DNA from: an uncultured Bacteroidales bacterium | Lineage (GTDB): Bacteria; Bacteroidota; Bacteroidia; Bacteroidales; Paludibacteraceae | Length of the DNA stretch: 32,128 nt | Assembly: GCA_949282265.1 (NCBI GenBank) | Contig: CASDOZ010000021.1 | Coordinates: 1-32,128, forward strand | Reading direction: 5' to 3' | In this document: positions 8,538-17,826 of the stretch, piece after piece | Position numbering within the stretch: the first letter of the stretch is position 1 | Layout of the letters: each line of letters begins with the position of its first letter | Translations under genes and position numbers: made by a program | The notes under the pieces: generated by a model | The model's database searches: none | Seen by the model: only the letters and a program-made list of their open reading frames with translations | What the model was told of the DNA's origin: nothing

Positions 8538-10190
8538 ATGAAAAAAAGTCCATTACAAATTGCACGGGCAAGCTACCAACCCAAATTGCCCAAAGCATTG
8601 CAAGGCAATGTGGTGTTGTCCGAAGGACATGCTACCCAATCCGTAGCTGACCAGGAAGAAATCAAGAACCTGTTCCCGAACACATACGGTATGCCCCTGA
8701 TCCAGTTCAAGGAAGGTGAAGCCAAAAGCTATCCGGCTGTAAACGTAGGTGTTATCCTCTCTGGCGGACAAGCCCCCGGCGGACACAATGTAATTTCTGG
8801 CCTCTTTGACGGGCTGAAAAAGCTGAATCCGGCCAACAGATTGTACGGTTTCCTGGGAGGTCCGAGCGGACTTATCGACCACAAATATATCGAACTGACC
8901 GCCGACATCATTGACGAATACCGCAACACCGGCGGTTTCGACATCATCGGCTCGGGACGTACCAAACTGGAAGAAACCTGGCAATTCGACAACGGCATAA
9001 CCATTTGCAAGGAATTGGGCATCAAAGCCATTGTTATCATCGGCGGAGACGACTCCAACACCAATGCCTGCGTATTGGCAGAATATTACTTGCAAAAACA
9101 GTGCGGCATCCAAGTAATCGGCTGTCCCAAAACCATTGACGGCGACCTGAAAAACGAAATGATCGAAACCTCGTTCGGATTCGACACCGCCTGCAAGGTA
9201 TATTCCGAATTGATCGGAAACATACAGCGCGATGCCAATTCCGCAAAAAAATACTGGCACTTTATCCGCTTGATGGGACGTTCCGCTTCGCATATCGCAT
9301 TGGAATGCGCCCTGCAAAGCCAACCGAACATCTGCATCATTTCCGAAGAAGTTGAAGCCAAGAACATGACACTGAACGACATTGTGAACGACATTGTGAA
9401 AGTTGTCGTAGCACGTGCCGAAGCCGGCCTGAATTTCGGAACCGTCCTGATTCCGGAAGGCCTGATCGAATTCATTCCGGCCATGAAGAAACTGATTGCC
9501 GAATTGAACGACATGCTGGCACATAACGAAGAGTTCAACGCACTTGACACGGATGACGAAAAACGTCAATACGTAAAAGCCAAACTCACGCCGGAAAGCA
9601 GAACCGTCTATTCTGACCTGCCAAAAGGTATCGCACGCCAGTTGACACTTGACCGCGACCCACACGGAAACGTACAAGTTTCGCTGATCGAAACAGAAAA
9701 ACTCCTGATCGAAATGGTTGCCAAACAGTTGGCAATCCTGAAAGGAGAAGGCAAATACAAAGGCAAATTCGCCAGCATCAACCACTTCTTCGGTTATGAA
9801 GGACGTTGCGCCATACCTTCCAATTTCGATGCAGACTACTGCTATTCGCTCGGATATGCCGCTTCCATCCTGATTTCGGAAGGCAAAACGGGCTACATGG
9901 CTTCCGTACGCAACTTGACGGCTCCTGCGGCCGAATGGATTGCCGGCGGAGTGCCCATCACCATGATGATGAATATGGAAAAACGGCACGGTGCCATGAA
10001 ACCAGTTATCCAAAAAGCATTGGTCAAACTGGATGGCAAACCGTTCCAATATCTGGCAGCACACCGCGAAAGCTGGGCAGACGCCAACACAAGCTACGTC
10101 TATCCGGGACCGATACAATACTACGGTCCAAGCGAAGTTTGCGACCTGCCGACCCGTACTCTGCTAATCGAGCACGGCAAAATCGGATAA
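8538..10190 (+). CDS. pfp: Diphosphate--fructose-6-phosphate 1-phosphotransferase (PPi-PFK)
   Basis: This 550-residue enzyme phosphorylates fructose 6-phosphate with pyrophosphate instead of ATP, reversibly, in the cytosol. It has the long form typical of the plant-beta-like PPi-PFKs. The phosphate-binding segment is [14 protein letters not shown] (about 71-84). The GGDDS motif at 169-173 has an Asp where ATP enzymes have Gly. The PKTIDGD motif (197-203) carries the Lys that marks pyrophosphate use. TSFGFDTA and MGRSASH follow in the normal order. It has its own promoter-like element and terminator, and transketolase follows on the same strand. PPi-PFKs can also phosphorylate sedoheptulose 7-phosphate, which would connect it to its neighbour. 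Confidence 0.93.
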   Translation: MKKSPLQIARASYQPKLPKALQGNVVLSEGHATQSVADQEEIKNLFPNTYGMPLIQFKEGEAKSYPAVNVGVILSGGQAPGGHNVISGLFDGLKKLNPANRLYGFLGGPSGLIDHKYIELTADIIDEYRNTGGFDIIGSGRTKLEETWQFDNGITICKELGIKAIVIIGGDDSNTNACVLAEYYLQKQCGIQVIGCPKTIDGDLKNEMIETSFGFDTACKVYSELIGNIQRDANSAKKYWHFIRLMGRSASHIALECALQSQPNICIISEEVEAKNMTLNDIVNDIVKVVVARAEAGLNFGTVLIPEGLIEFIPAMKKLIAELNDMLAHNEEFNALDTDDEKRQYVKAKLTPESRTVYSDLPKGIARQLTLDRDPHGNVQVSLIETEKLLIEMVAKQLAILKGEGKYKGKFASINHFFGYEGRCAIPSNFDADYCYSLGYAASILISEGKTGYMASVRNLTAPAAEWIAGGVPITMMMNMEKRHGAMKPVIQKALVKLDGKPFQYLAAHRESWADANTSYVYPGPIQYYGPSEVCDLPTRTLLIEHGKIG

Positions 10191-10210
10191 TGTTAAGTTG
10201 ATATTTATTC

Positions 10211-10250
10211 AAGAACCGTCTGGAACATGTTTTCAGGCGGTTCTTTCGTT
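10211..10250 (+). terminator. Terminator between pfp and tkt
   Basis: A 12-bp stem (AAGAACCGTCTG at 10211-10222 pairing with 10234-10245, with one G-T wobble) has an 11-base loop and ends in a T-rich stretch. It separates the pfp and tkt transcripts. Confidence 0.8.
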
Positions 10251-10356
10251 TAAAGGCACAGGCGCACGCCAGCCGGACAACCCCTTGCCTTACCGAAAAC
10301 GACGAGAAAAGGTGAAATAATAATCCGGCACAGACCTTTTTTTCAGTTTTTATAGT

Positions 10357-10364
10357 TATCTTTG
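10357..10364 (+). promoter_or_regulatory. -7 element before transketolase
   Basis: TATCTTTG matches TAnnTTTG and lies about 31 bases before the tkt start. A T-rich stretch near 10337-10343 sits where the upstream element should be, but it is not a clean TTTG. Confidence 0.6.
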
Positions 10365-10395
10365 CGCATATAAAAACTACATTAACAAAACTGAT

Positions 10396-12405
10396 ATGAA
10401 CACAACGCAATCTTTGAATCGTGCTGCGGACAACATTCGCATTTTAGCTGCAGCTATGGTAGAAAAGGCAAAATCTGGTCATCCTGGCGGTGCTATGGGT
10501 GGCGCCGATTTTATAAACGTACTATATTCCGAATTTTTAGAATACGATCCAGAAAATCCAACATGGGAAGGGCGGGATCGTTTCTTTCTAGACCCCGGAC
10601 ACATGGCACCGATGCTTTATGCCGTATTGAGTTGTACTGGGAAATACTCATTAGATGACCTTAAAAACCTGCGACAATGGGGCAGTGTTACTCCTGGACA
10701 CCCGGAAGTCGATGTCATGCGTGGCATAGAGAACACCTCCGGCCCGCTCGGACAAGGACATACCTACGCCGTAGGCGCCGCCATTGCCGCCAAATTTTTG
10801 AAAGCGAAATTTGGCGATGTCATGGACCAGACCATTTATGCATTCATTTCCGATGGAGGTGTACAGGAAGAAATATCACAAGGTGCCGGACGTCTGGCCG
10901 GACACCTCGGCTTGGACAACCTCATCATGTTCTACGACTCAAACGACATCCAGTTATCAACAGCCACAGAAGCCGTTACATCTGAAAATGTAGCTCAAAA
11001 ATATGAAGCATGGGGATGGCGCGTTCTGGAAATCAATGGCAACGATGCCGAACAAATCCGCAACGCACTGAAAACAGCCAAAGCCGAAACAGAAAAACCG
11101 ACACTGATAATCGGGAAAACCATCATGGGCAAAGGCGCACTCAAAGAAGATGGCAGCAGTTTTGAGAAACAGTGTTCCACGCATGGGCAACCTATTGGCA
11201 AAAGCGGCGCATCATTCAGCCGCACCATCGCCCATCTGGGCGGCGATCCGGAAAACCCATTTGTGTTCTTCGAAGAGACCAAAGCCCTATATGCCAAACG
11301 CGCTGAAGAACTGAAAGAAATCGTCGCACGCAAATACGCCCGCAAAGAAGCCTGGGCAAAAGCCAATCCGGAATTGGCCGCCAAAATGGCCGAATTTTTC
11401 AGTGGGAAAACCCCGCAAGTAAACTGGGACGGCATTGTACAAAAACCAGGAGCTGCCACACGCGGCGCATCGGCTGTTGTTTTAGGCGCATTGGCCGAAC
11501 AAGTGGAAAACATGATCTGCGCAAGCGCCGACTTGTCCAATTCGGACAAAACGGACGGTTTCCTGAAAAAAACAACCGCCATGCAAAAAGGCGATTTCAG
11601 CGGTGCGTTCCTGCAAGCCGGCGTGTCAGAACTGACCATGGCCTGCTGTTGCATCGGCATGGCGTTGCACGGAGGTGTCATCGCCGCATGTGGTACTTTC
11701 TTCGTATTCTCCGACTACATGAAACCGGCCGTGCGTATGGCTGCCTTGATGGAATTGCCCGTCAAATTCATCTGGACACACGATGCCTTCCGCGTCGGTG
11801 AAGACGGCCCGACACACGAACCGGTAGAACAAGAGGCACAAATCCGCCTGATGGAAAAACTCAAAAACCACAAAGGGCATAACTCCATGTTGGTTATCCG
11901 CCCGGCCGATGCCGATGAGACAACCATTGCTTGGAAAATGGCTATGGAAAACACGGCCACACCTTCCGCACTGATTTTGAGCCGCCAGAACATTGCCAGC
12001 CTGCCCAATGCAGACGTAAAGCAGGCCGAAAAAGGCGCATACATCGTCAATACGGATGAACAACCTGATGTGGTACTGGTTGCTTCCGGATCGGAAGTAT
12101 CGACCTTGGTTGCCGGTGCAGAACTGCTCCGCAAAGATGGCATCAAATTACGCATCGTTTCCGCTCCTTCAGAAGGCTTGTTCCGCAGCCAACCCATCGA
12201 ATACCAGAATGAAGTGCTGCCGCCCGTCATCAAACGCTTCGGCCTGACAGCCGGACTTCCGGTAACGTTGCAAGGCCTAGTCGGCGAGAACGGCAAAATC
12301 TGGGGATTGGAATCGTTCGGTTTCTCCGCCCCTTACGAAGTGTTGGACGAAAAACTCGGCTTCACTGCCGAAAATGTTTATAAGCAAGTAAAAGCCATGT
12401 TGTAA
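10396..12405 (+). CDS. tkt: Transketolase
   Basis: This 669-residue thiamine-diphosphate enzyme moves two-carbon units between sugar phosphates in the pentose phosphate pathway. The N-terminal domain begins with the family's KSGHPGGAMGGADF segment. It continues with the GPLGQGHTYAVGAAIA block and a cofactor-binding stretch in which the usual GDG appears as SDG (ISDGGVQEEISQGAG), followed by NLIMFYDSND. The pyrimidine-binding domain shows the conserved WTHDAFRVGEDGPTHEPVEQ stretch, and the C-terminal domain ends with ESFGFSAPYEVL. The length is normal for a full transketolase. The first roughly 250 bases use more AT-rich codons than the rest. It has its own promoter-like element and is followed by a terminator. 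Confidence 0.95.
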   Translation: MNTTQSLNRAADNIRILAAAMVEKAKSGHPGGAMGGADFINVLYSEFLEYDPENPTWEGRDRFFLDPGHMAPMLYAVLSCTGKYSLDDLKNLRQWGSVTPGHPEVDVMRGIENTSGPLGQGHTYAVGAAIAAKFLKAKFGDVMDQTIYAFISDGGVQEEISQGAGRLAGHLGLDNLIMFYDSNDIQLSTATEAVTSENVAQKYEAWGWRVLEINGNDAEQIRNALKTAKAETEKPTLIIGKTIMGKGALKEDGSSFEKQCSTHGQPIGKSGASFSRTIAHLGGDPENPFVFFEETKALYAKRAEELKEIVARKYARKEAWAKANPELAAKMAEFFSGKTPQVNWDGIVQKPGAATRGASAVVLGALAEQVENMICASADLSNSDKTDGFLKKTTAMQKGDFSGAFLQAGVSELTMACCCIGMALHGGVIAACGTFFVFSDYMKPAVRMAALMELPVKFIWTHDAFRVGEDGPTHEPVEQEAQIRLMEKLKNHKGHNSMLVIRPADADETTIAWKMAMENTATPSALILSRQNIASLPNADVKQAEKGAYIVNTDEQPDVVLVASGSEVSTLVAGAELLRKDGIKLRIVSAPSEGLFRSQPIEYQNEVLPPVIKRFGLTAGLPVTLQGLVGENGKIWGLESFGFSAPYEVLDEKLGFTAENVYKQVKAML

Positions 12406-12438
12406 ACATGCCTGGCTATAGATAATTCACAGAATCAG

Positions 12439-12479
12439 AACCGTATGGAACACATTAATGTATCTCCATAAGGTTTTAC
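12439..12479 (+). terminator. Terminator-like hairpin after tkt
   Basis: An 11-bp stem (12439-12449 with 12465-12475, one mismatch) ends in a short T run. Its loop contains a small palindrome, ACATTAATGT. It lies 34 bases after the transketolase stop and is the likely end of that transcript. Confidence 0.6.
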
Positions 12480-12485
12480 AAACAC

Positions 12486-12518
12486 GAGGGTGTCCGGCAA
12501 CGCAAAAACCGGCCCCTC
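12486..12518 (+). promoter_or_regulatory. Second hairpin in the mntP leader, possible attenuator
   Basis: GAGGG and CCGG on the left pair with CCGG and CCCTC on the right around an A-rich loop, with a small bulge. It ends 13 bases before the mntP start codon. In other bacteria mntP is often controlled by the yybP-ykoY manganese riboswitch, but I do not see that motif's conserved core here. This may simply be a second terminator. Confidence 0.3.
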
Positions 12519-12531
12519 TTGATATTTTTAT

Positions 12532-13131
12532 ATGGATTTACTTTCTATCATTATAATTGCCATTGGGTTGGCAATGGATTGTTTTGCTGTTTCCATAGCC
12601 AAAGGTATGGCTGTACGGAAATTTTACCCCAAATACGCTTTACGCACTGCATTCTTATTCGGCCTTTTCCAAGGATTTATGCCGCTCATCGGCTATTTGG
12701 CAGGCATCAGTTTTGCCAAAACGATAGCAATCATCGACCATTGGATAGCGTTTGTATTGCTGGGATTCATCGGTGCAAAAATGATTATTGAATCTGTGCG
12801 GGAGAAGCCAGACATGACATGTAATGAAAATCAAGAGAATACCAGTAACCAGGACATTACTACCCTATTTTCCTGGAAAACATTATTTTCTTTAGCCATA
12901 GCAACCAGCATCGATGCGTTGGCCACCGGGCTGATTTTTGTCCCGACTCCAGAATGGACGGTTATCGCATTCTGCATCATCGGAATTGTCAGCTTCCTGT
13001 TCTCCATGTTCGGAATGTGGATTGGAGCCACTTTCGGCAAACGTTTCCGGCTGAACGTGGAAGTCATTGGTGGAATTATCCTGATTCTAATCGGCACGAA
13101 AATTCTGATAGAACATTTGCTATGCAACTGA
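12532..13131 (+). CDS. mntP: MntP-type manganese efflux pump
   Basis: This 199-residue membrane protein belongs to the MntP (formerly DUF204) family, which exports Mn2+ across the inner membrane. It has six hydrophobic segments arranged as two related halves. The first half carries the conserved AMDCFAVSIAKG motif near residue 14, and the second carries SIDALATGLIF near residue 126. The acidic residues in these motifs are characteristic of the family. A polar loop of about 25 residues separates the halves. The start is the ATG shortly after the GC-rich leader hairpin. The stop codon is only 4 bases from the convergent lytic transglycosylase gene, so there is no room for a dedicated terminator between them. 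Confidence 0.9.
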   Translation: MDLLSIIIIAIGLAMDCFAVSIAKGMAVRKFYPKYALRTAFLFGLFQGFMPLIGYLAGISFAKTIAIIDHWIAFVLLGFIGAKMIIESVREKPDMTCNENQENTSNQDITTLFSWKTLFSLAIATSIDALATGLIFVPTPEWTVIAFCIIGIVSFLFSMFGMWIGATFGKRFRLNVEVIGGIILILIGTKILIEHLLCN

Positions 13132-13135
13132 AATA

Positions 13136-14482
13136 TCAGCGCGTCAAATACTTTCGGTAAGTATTCAGGACATTTTCCACGTATTTACAAGCTTGCCCTC
13201 CACGATAAAATCCGAATTTGACGACAGGATCTTCATAATAAACCGGATCACTTTTTTTCATCAGGTAATACTCCACATTGTCGTACCATACATGCGGATC
13301 TTTACCATACTTTTCGGCCAAAGCCATTGCATCCAAAATATGCGCAGGACCAGCATTGTAACTTGCCAGAATAAATTTCTGCTGTTCCATCTCATCATCT
13401 ACCTTGCGGTAGATATTCTGCAAATGCTTGATATACTGCACGCCTGCCGCAATATTGGCTTCCGGCTCGAATATCGTGACAGAATCCAGCCCGTAGGCTG
13501 CCGCCGTTGTCGGCATCAACTGCATCAAACCCTCTGCACCAGCATATGAAACCGTCTGCGGATTAAACCGCGATTCGTTGTAAGCCAAAGCCGCCAACAG
13601 ACGCCAATCCCAACCGATTATGGGCGCATATCTCCGGAAATAATCATCGTATGGCGAAATGGCACCATGAGCAAGCAGCCGTTCCGCCCGAGAAGAAACA
13701 TATACATTTTGCTGCAAATAACGTCTTTCCATTGAATTGACCCAACGCCGGTCCAAATTCTCCCACCATTCAGCCACGGCTGCGTACAACAACGGTGTAT
13801 TCCGGCGCATGACCCAACCACGGCGTTGTGGAAAACTGACCTGCAAACGCACATCCAATTGCCGGTTATATCGCCTGTACAAAGAAGCCAACTGCCCGTA
13901 TGCCAACGTATAATCAATCTTTCCATCTGCAACCAACTCAATCAGTTCCGATGACAAAACCGTATCCGGTGCCAGGACAATCTGGACTTTCCCGCCAATT
14001 TCTTCGTTCAAGGCTTTCATGCGTTCCTGAAAAGGACTTCCTCGCCGGATGTAAATTCGTTTTCCATCCAGGCCCGTAACATCAGTTACAGCCTGCCTGC
14101 CTTGCCGCTGAACCAATACCATGGCATCGTCCGCCGAAGTAAATACTTGCAAATACTTCTGCTGCAAATCCCGTGTTTCCGCGCAGGAATAAGCAATCAT
14201 ATCAACCTGATTACCATCCAACAATTCGTACAATTCCGGATCGCTCTCGACTGGTACAATTTTCAGAGGTTTTTTCAAATAATCGGCCAGGTTTTTGCAC
14301 AATTCATAGTCATAGCCCCCCGGACGGCTCTTGTGTTGGAAATATGATGCAGGCGAATAAAGCATGGCAACCCTTAACGTATCACGGACATGCTCTTCGG
14401 ACAAATCATGCGAAACGAACTGCTCCCTTTCTGAACATGAAAGAAAGAACAACAGGGATATTGCCAACAGTTTAAATCTCAA
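13136..14482 (-). CDS. mltF: MltF-like membrane-bound lytic murein transglycosylase
   Basis: This 448-residue lipoprotein cleaves peptidoglycan glycan strands with formation of anhydro-muropeptides. It joins a periplasmic solute-binding-like domain (about residues 35-260, beginning LRVAMLYSPASYF) to a lysozyme-like SLT domain (about 285-430). The catalytic Glu303 lies in the ALAYNESRFNPQ motif, followed by GAEGLMQLMP and the ILASYNAGPAHI block. The N-terminus has a lipobox, FLSC, with Cys16. The best start is a TTG at 14482. It overlaps the stop codon of the upstream exonuclease gene in TTGA, which points to translational coupling; no in-frame ATG lies near. It is the last gene of the udk-exonuclease-mltF operon. 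Confidence 0.88.
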   Translation of the reverse strand: MRFKLLAISLLFFLSCSEREQFVSHDLSEEHVRDTLRVAMLYSPASYFQHKSRPGGYDYELCKNLADYLKKPLKIVPVESDPELYELLDGNQVDMIAYSCAETRDLQQKYLQVFTSADDAMVLVQRQGRQAVTDVTGLDGKRIYIRRGSPFQERMKALNEEIGGKVQIVLAPDTVLSSELIELVADGKIDYTLAYGQLASLYRRYNRQLDVRLQVSFPQRRGWVMRRNTPLLYAAVAEWWENLDRRWVNSMERRYLQQNVYVSSRAERLLAHGAISPYDDYFRRYAPIIGWDWRLLAALAYNESRFNPQTVSYAGAEGLMQLMPTTAAAYGLDSVTIFEPEANIAAGVQYIKHLQNIYRKVDDEMEQQKFILASYNAGPAHILDAMALAEKYGKDPHVWYDNVEYYLMKKSDPVYYEDPVVKFGFYRGGQACKYVENVLNTYRKYLTR

Positions 14483-15219
14483 TATAATATATGTTCTATG
14501 TTTTCCGGTTTTATCGTGTCCTCACCACAAAGGCGGAACAACACTTGTGCTGTCGCAACCACATCTTTTTGGCAATAAGTGGCAATACGGCGTATATCAT
14601 GCTCACCATAATAAACTCCCGCAACTTCCGACCCATTAATGTCATCCTTTGGCGTCGGAATGCCAAACACGGCCGTCAGTGTTTTCAAAGACGTATAATT
14701 CTTATAATCACCGAATTTCCATAAATCAAGCGTATCTATAAAATTGACTTCCCAAGGTTTTTTGCCTGAAATCCGTATCACATCAGGAAGTTTCAAGCCT
14801 TGAATCAGTGCACGCCTGCAAATGTACGGAATGTCAAATTCCTTTATGTTATGCCCACAAAAAGTATGATTCGGACTGCTGAAAAAGCGGGCTACCAAAT
14901 CGAAAAAATCTACTAAAATCTGCCGTTCATCATCACCGGCAAACGACCGGGCACGGAAACAACGTTCTCCTTGGCGGCTGTGACAGAAACCGACAGAAAT
15001 ACAGACTATTTTGCCAAACTCGGCATAAATTCCCGCTGAATCCTTAAAACCTTCGGCCGACGAGAGTTCCGCATATTTCTGGGGAATGTTTTTTTGCAGA
15101 CGGCTAAATTTTTCCTCCCACAATTCTTGCATTTCCACCGACAAATCGCAGAAATCAGCAACCATAGGCACAGTTTCTATGTCTATGAACAATATCTTAT
15201 CAAACGAAATATTGATCAT
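14479..15219 (-). CDS. DEDDy 3'-5' exonuclease related to the PolB proofreading domain
   Basis: This 246-residue protein resembles the stand-alone family of predicted 3'-5' exonucleases related to the proofreading domain of B-family DNA polymerases (DNA_pol_B_exo2). The three acidic motifs are visible: FIDIET with Asp13 and Glu15, GHNIKEFD with Asp129, and YCQKD with Tyr215 and Asp219. The site is therefore of the DEDDy type and complete. It should remove nucleotides from single-stranded 3' ends, but its role in these bacteria is not established. Its ATG overlaps the udk stop codon in a 4-base ATGA (15216-15219), and its own stop overlaps the mltF start. It is the middle gene of a tightly coupled three-gene operon. 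Confidence 0.8.
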   Translation of the reverse strand: MINISFDKILFIDIETVPMVADFCDLSVEMQELWEEKFSRLQKNIPQKYAELSSAEGFKDSAGIYAEFGKIVCISVGFCHSRQGERCFRARSFAGDDERQILVDFFDLVARFFSSPNHTFCGHNIKEFDIPYICRRALIQGLKLPDVIRISGKKPWEVNFIDTLDLWKFGDYKNYTSLKTLTAVFGIPTPKDDINGSEVAGVYYGEHDIRRIATYCQKDVVATAQVLFRLCGEDTIKPENIEHILY

Positions 15220-15827
15220 TTTTTCAATTTATGTTCCAGATACTCCGTAATCATGTCAATCGCCACCTGGTTATGGCCGCCTTCCGGCACAATCAAATCA
15301 GCATAACGTTTGGTTGGTTCAATAAACTGCTGGTGCATAGGTTTCAGCACGCGCGTATAGCGTTCCATGACCGCTTCCGCCGTCCGTCCGCGCTCAATCA
15401 CATCGCGGTTGATAACGCGGATCAGGCGCTCATCGGAATCAGTATCCACAAAGATTTTCAAATCCATCTGGTTGCGCAACTTTTTGTCGCACAAGGCCAG
15501 AATTCCCTCTACAATGATCACTTCCTTGGGTTCTATGTGGATGGTTTCGGGCTGGCGCGTACAAGTAATGTATGAATAAGTAGGCTGCTCAATAGCCTTT
15601 CCATCTTTCAGCATTTTCAAATGCTGCTCCAACAAAGTCCACTCAAAAGCATCCGGGTGGTCGAAATTAATATTCTGCCGTTCTTCTACCGGCACATGGC
15701 TGCTATCCTTGTAATAAGAATCCTGTGGCAACACAACCACTTCGTTTTTAGGCAATTTCTCCACTATTTTACGTACCACAGTAGTCTTTCCTGAGCCAGT
15801 CCCCCCCGCTATTCCAATGATTAACAT
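15216..15827 (-). CDS. udk: Uridine kinase
   Basis: This protein phosphorylates uridine and cytidine to the monophosphates in the pyrimidine salvage pathway. It starts with MLIIGIAGGTGSGKTT, which contains the Walker A loop. DSYYKD, the NFDHPDAFEW block, the VIVEGIL motif and the RxxRDxxERGR lid follow. The frame stays open upstream to 15884, but the ATG at 15827 gives the normal start and length (204 residues). A promoter-like element at 15882-15889 would start the RNA downstream of the longer alternative start. It is the first gene of an operon with the exonuclease and mltF, and the stop overlaps the next start. Confidence 0.93.
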   Translation of the reverse strand: MLIIGIAGGTGSGKTTVVRKIVEKLPKNEVVVLPQDSYYKDSSHVPVEERQNINFDHPDAFEWTLLEQHLKMLKDGKAIEQPTYSYITCTRQPETIHIEPKEVIIVEGILALCDKKLRNQMDLKIFVDTDSDERLIRVINRDVIERGRTAEAVMERYTRVLKPMHQQFIEPTKRYADLIVPEGGHNQVAIDMITEYLEHKLKK

Positions 15828-15881
15828 GGTATTTTCTGAATTTATATGCTGAGATTTTACGTTTCCTATATGTTCAAGGGA

Positions 15882-15889
15882 CAAAAATA
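15882..15889 (-). promoter_or_regulatory. -7 element before the udk operon
   Basis: On the minus strand this reads TATTTTTG (TAnnTTTG), 55 bases before the udk ATG. It is back-to-back with the -7 element of the divergent U32 gene at 15913-15920. No clean upstream TTTG is seen. Confidence 0.45.
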
Positions 15890-15912
15890 ATAACTTATTT
15901 TTGAAAAATAAC

Positions 15913-15920
15913 TACCTTTG
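15913..15920 (+). promoter_or_regulatory. -7 element before the U32 gene
   Basis: TACCTTTG matches TAnnTTTG and lies 11 bases before the start codon, implying a very short leader. Confidence 0.45.
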
Positions 15921-15931
15921 CATGAAAATAT

Positions 15932-17776
15932 ATGGAAAATGATGTACAAAAAATAGAACTGCTGGCGCCTGCGCGCGATGCGGAAGTCGGCATTGAAGCC
16001 ATCAACCACGGCGCGGATGCAGTCTATATCGGCGCGCCGAAATTCGGGGCAAGGGCGGCTGCTGGCAATTCCATCAACGACATAAAACGGCTTGCGGATT
16101 GTGCACACCGGTTTGGAGCCAAAGTGCTGGTCGCCCTCAACACGATTCTGGACGACCAAGAACTGGAAGAAGCCGCACAGCTGGTGCATGCACTTTACAA
16201 TGCAGGTGCGGATGCCCTGATCATCCAGGACATGGGGCTTCTGGAACTCGACTTGCCGCCCATACGCCTGCACGCCAGCACGCAGTGCAACAACCGCACA
16301 ATAGGGCAAATCCGCATGTTGGAACAAATCGGTTTCCAGCGCGCCGTGCTGGCACGCGAACTCAGCATAACGGAAATTGCCGCCATACGGGCAGCCACAA
16401 CCATCGAACTGGAAGCCTTTGTGCAAGGTGCATTATGCGTCAGTTACAGCGGGCAGTGCTATTTGAGCCAAGCCTTGTGCGGACGCAGCGCGAACCGCGG
16501 CACATGCGCGCAAATGTGCCGGTTGCCATATGACCTTCTCGATGTCGATGGGAATATCCTGCTCAAAGAAAAACACCTGCTTTCGCTGAAAGACATGGAC
16601 CGTTCCGACTATCTGGCAGAAATGATACGCGCCGGAATCACGACTTTCAAGATTGAAGGCCGGCTCAAAGACATGCAATATGTGAAAAACACGGTAGCCT
16701 ATTACCGCCGCAAGCTGGACGCGGTCTTGGAAGGCATATCCGGCTTTCAAGCCGCATCGCACGGGAAAACGCGCTTCTTTTTCGAGCCAAACCCGCAAAA
16801 AACATTCTTCCGCGGCGCAACCGACTACTTCCTGCACGGACGAACGACAGACATGATACAGCCCGACACGCCGAAATCCATCGGCGAACCAATCGGGCGG
16901 ATAACCCGCATCGGCAAAAATTTCCTGGAAACAGACAGCAAAAAGACATTGGCCAACGGCGATGGTTTGTGCTACATACGACCGCAAGAGCAACAACCGG
17001 CCAAACGGTTCGGCGGCTTCCAGGTAAACAGCGTGGAAGGACGGCACATAATACCGGCACAAATGCCGGATATTGCCATCGGTACAATGCTGTACCGGAA
17101 TTATGACCGCTTGTTCGATAAACAATTACAACAAAAAACGGCTGAACGCAAACTGCCGTTGCGGATTGTTTTCTCGGAAACACCCGACGGTTTCAGGTTG
17201 GAAATGACCGAAACAGAAAGCGGACACCGTGCCCTACTGGATTATCCGGCCGAAAAGCAAGCCGCACGAAACACAGAACAAGCCACACAACAAATCCGGA
17301 CGCAATTGACCAAACTGGGAAATACTTGCTATGAAGCACAAAGTGTGGAAATCCGCACGAAACAAACATGGTTTGTCCCTGCTGCCGAATTGAATGAAAT
17401 GCGCCGCCGCACCGTGGAATTGCTTGACCAGACAAACCCGGAAAACAAACCAACGACAAACACCAAACCGTTGCGTACAACAGGCATAAACCTGCCTGAA
17501 CAGCAACTGAACCATACCGCCAACATATATAACCACATGGCACGGCGATTCTATGAAACAAATGGTGCAACACACGTAGAACCAGCCTACGAACAACAGC
17601 CACCCGAACGTACGGCGGTTATGACTTGCAAGTATTGCATCAAATACCAATACGGTTGGTGCCCGAGACAACATCCGGCTCAAAGCCCGAAAGAACCGCT
17701 TTTCCTGCAAACCGGCAAACAGCGGCTATTGCTCAAATTCGACTGTAAAAACTGCGAAATGCAAATCATTAAATAA
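15932..17776 (+). CDS. Peptidase U32 family protein (RlhA/TrhP-like)
   Basis: This 614-residue protein belongs to the U32 'collagenase-like' family. Characterised members in Escherichia coli are not proteases but act in hydroxylation of RNA bases, TrhP on tRNA and RlhA on 23S rRNA. It opens with ELLAPARDAEVGIEAINHGADAVYIG, a barrel start typical of the family. The conserved cysteine cluster follows in GALCVSYSGQCYLSQALCGRSANRGTCAQMCRLPY (about residues 166-200). The long C-terminal half and overall length are closer to RlhA than to the shorter TrhP. The very end adds CKYCxxxxYGWCP and FDCKNCEM, a second set of cysteines that could hold a metal or iron-sulfur centre. Which RNA it acts on cannot be decided from the sequence. 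Confidence 0.85.
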   Translation: MENDVQKIELLAPARDAEVGIEAINHGADAVYIGAPKFGARAAAGNSINDIKRLADCAHRFGAKVLVALNTILDDQELEEAAQLVHALYNAGADALIIQDMGLLELDLPPIRLHASTQCNNRTIGQIRMLEQIGFQRAVLARELSITEIAAIRAATTIELEAFVQGALCVSYSGQCYLSQALCGRSANRGTCAQMCRLPYDLLDVDGNILLKEKHLLSLKDMDRSDYLAEMIRAGITTFKIEGRLKDMQYVKNTVAYYRRKLDAVLEGISGFQAASHGKTRFFFEPNPQKTFFRGATDYFLHGRTTDMIQPDTPKSIGEPIGRITRIGKNFLETDSKKTLANGDGLCYIRPQEQQPAKRFGGFQVNSVEGRHIIPAQMPDIAIGTMLYRNYDRLFDKQLQQKTAERKLPLRIVFSETPDGFRLEMTETESGHRALLDYPAEKQAARNTEQATQQIRTQLTKLGNTCYEAQSVEIRTKQTWFVPAAELNEMRRRTVELLDQTNPENKPTTNTKPLRTTGINLPEQQLNHTANIYNHMARRFYETNGATHVEPAYEQQPPERTAVMTCKYCIKYQYGWCPRQHPAQSPKEPLFLQTGKQRLLLKFDCKNCEMQIIK

Positions 17777-17826
17777 TTGATTGGCAACCTCCCAGAAAAC
17801 AATTTCATAAAAATACGGCCAAAAAT

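Noticed and set aside
8553-10118. A 521-codon open frame antisense to the PPi-phosphofructokinase gene
   Set aside because: It is a mirror of the codon pattern of a highly conserved gene and shows no motifs of its own.
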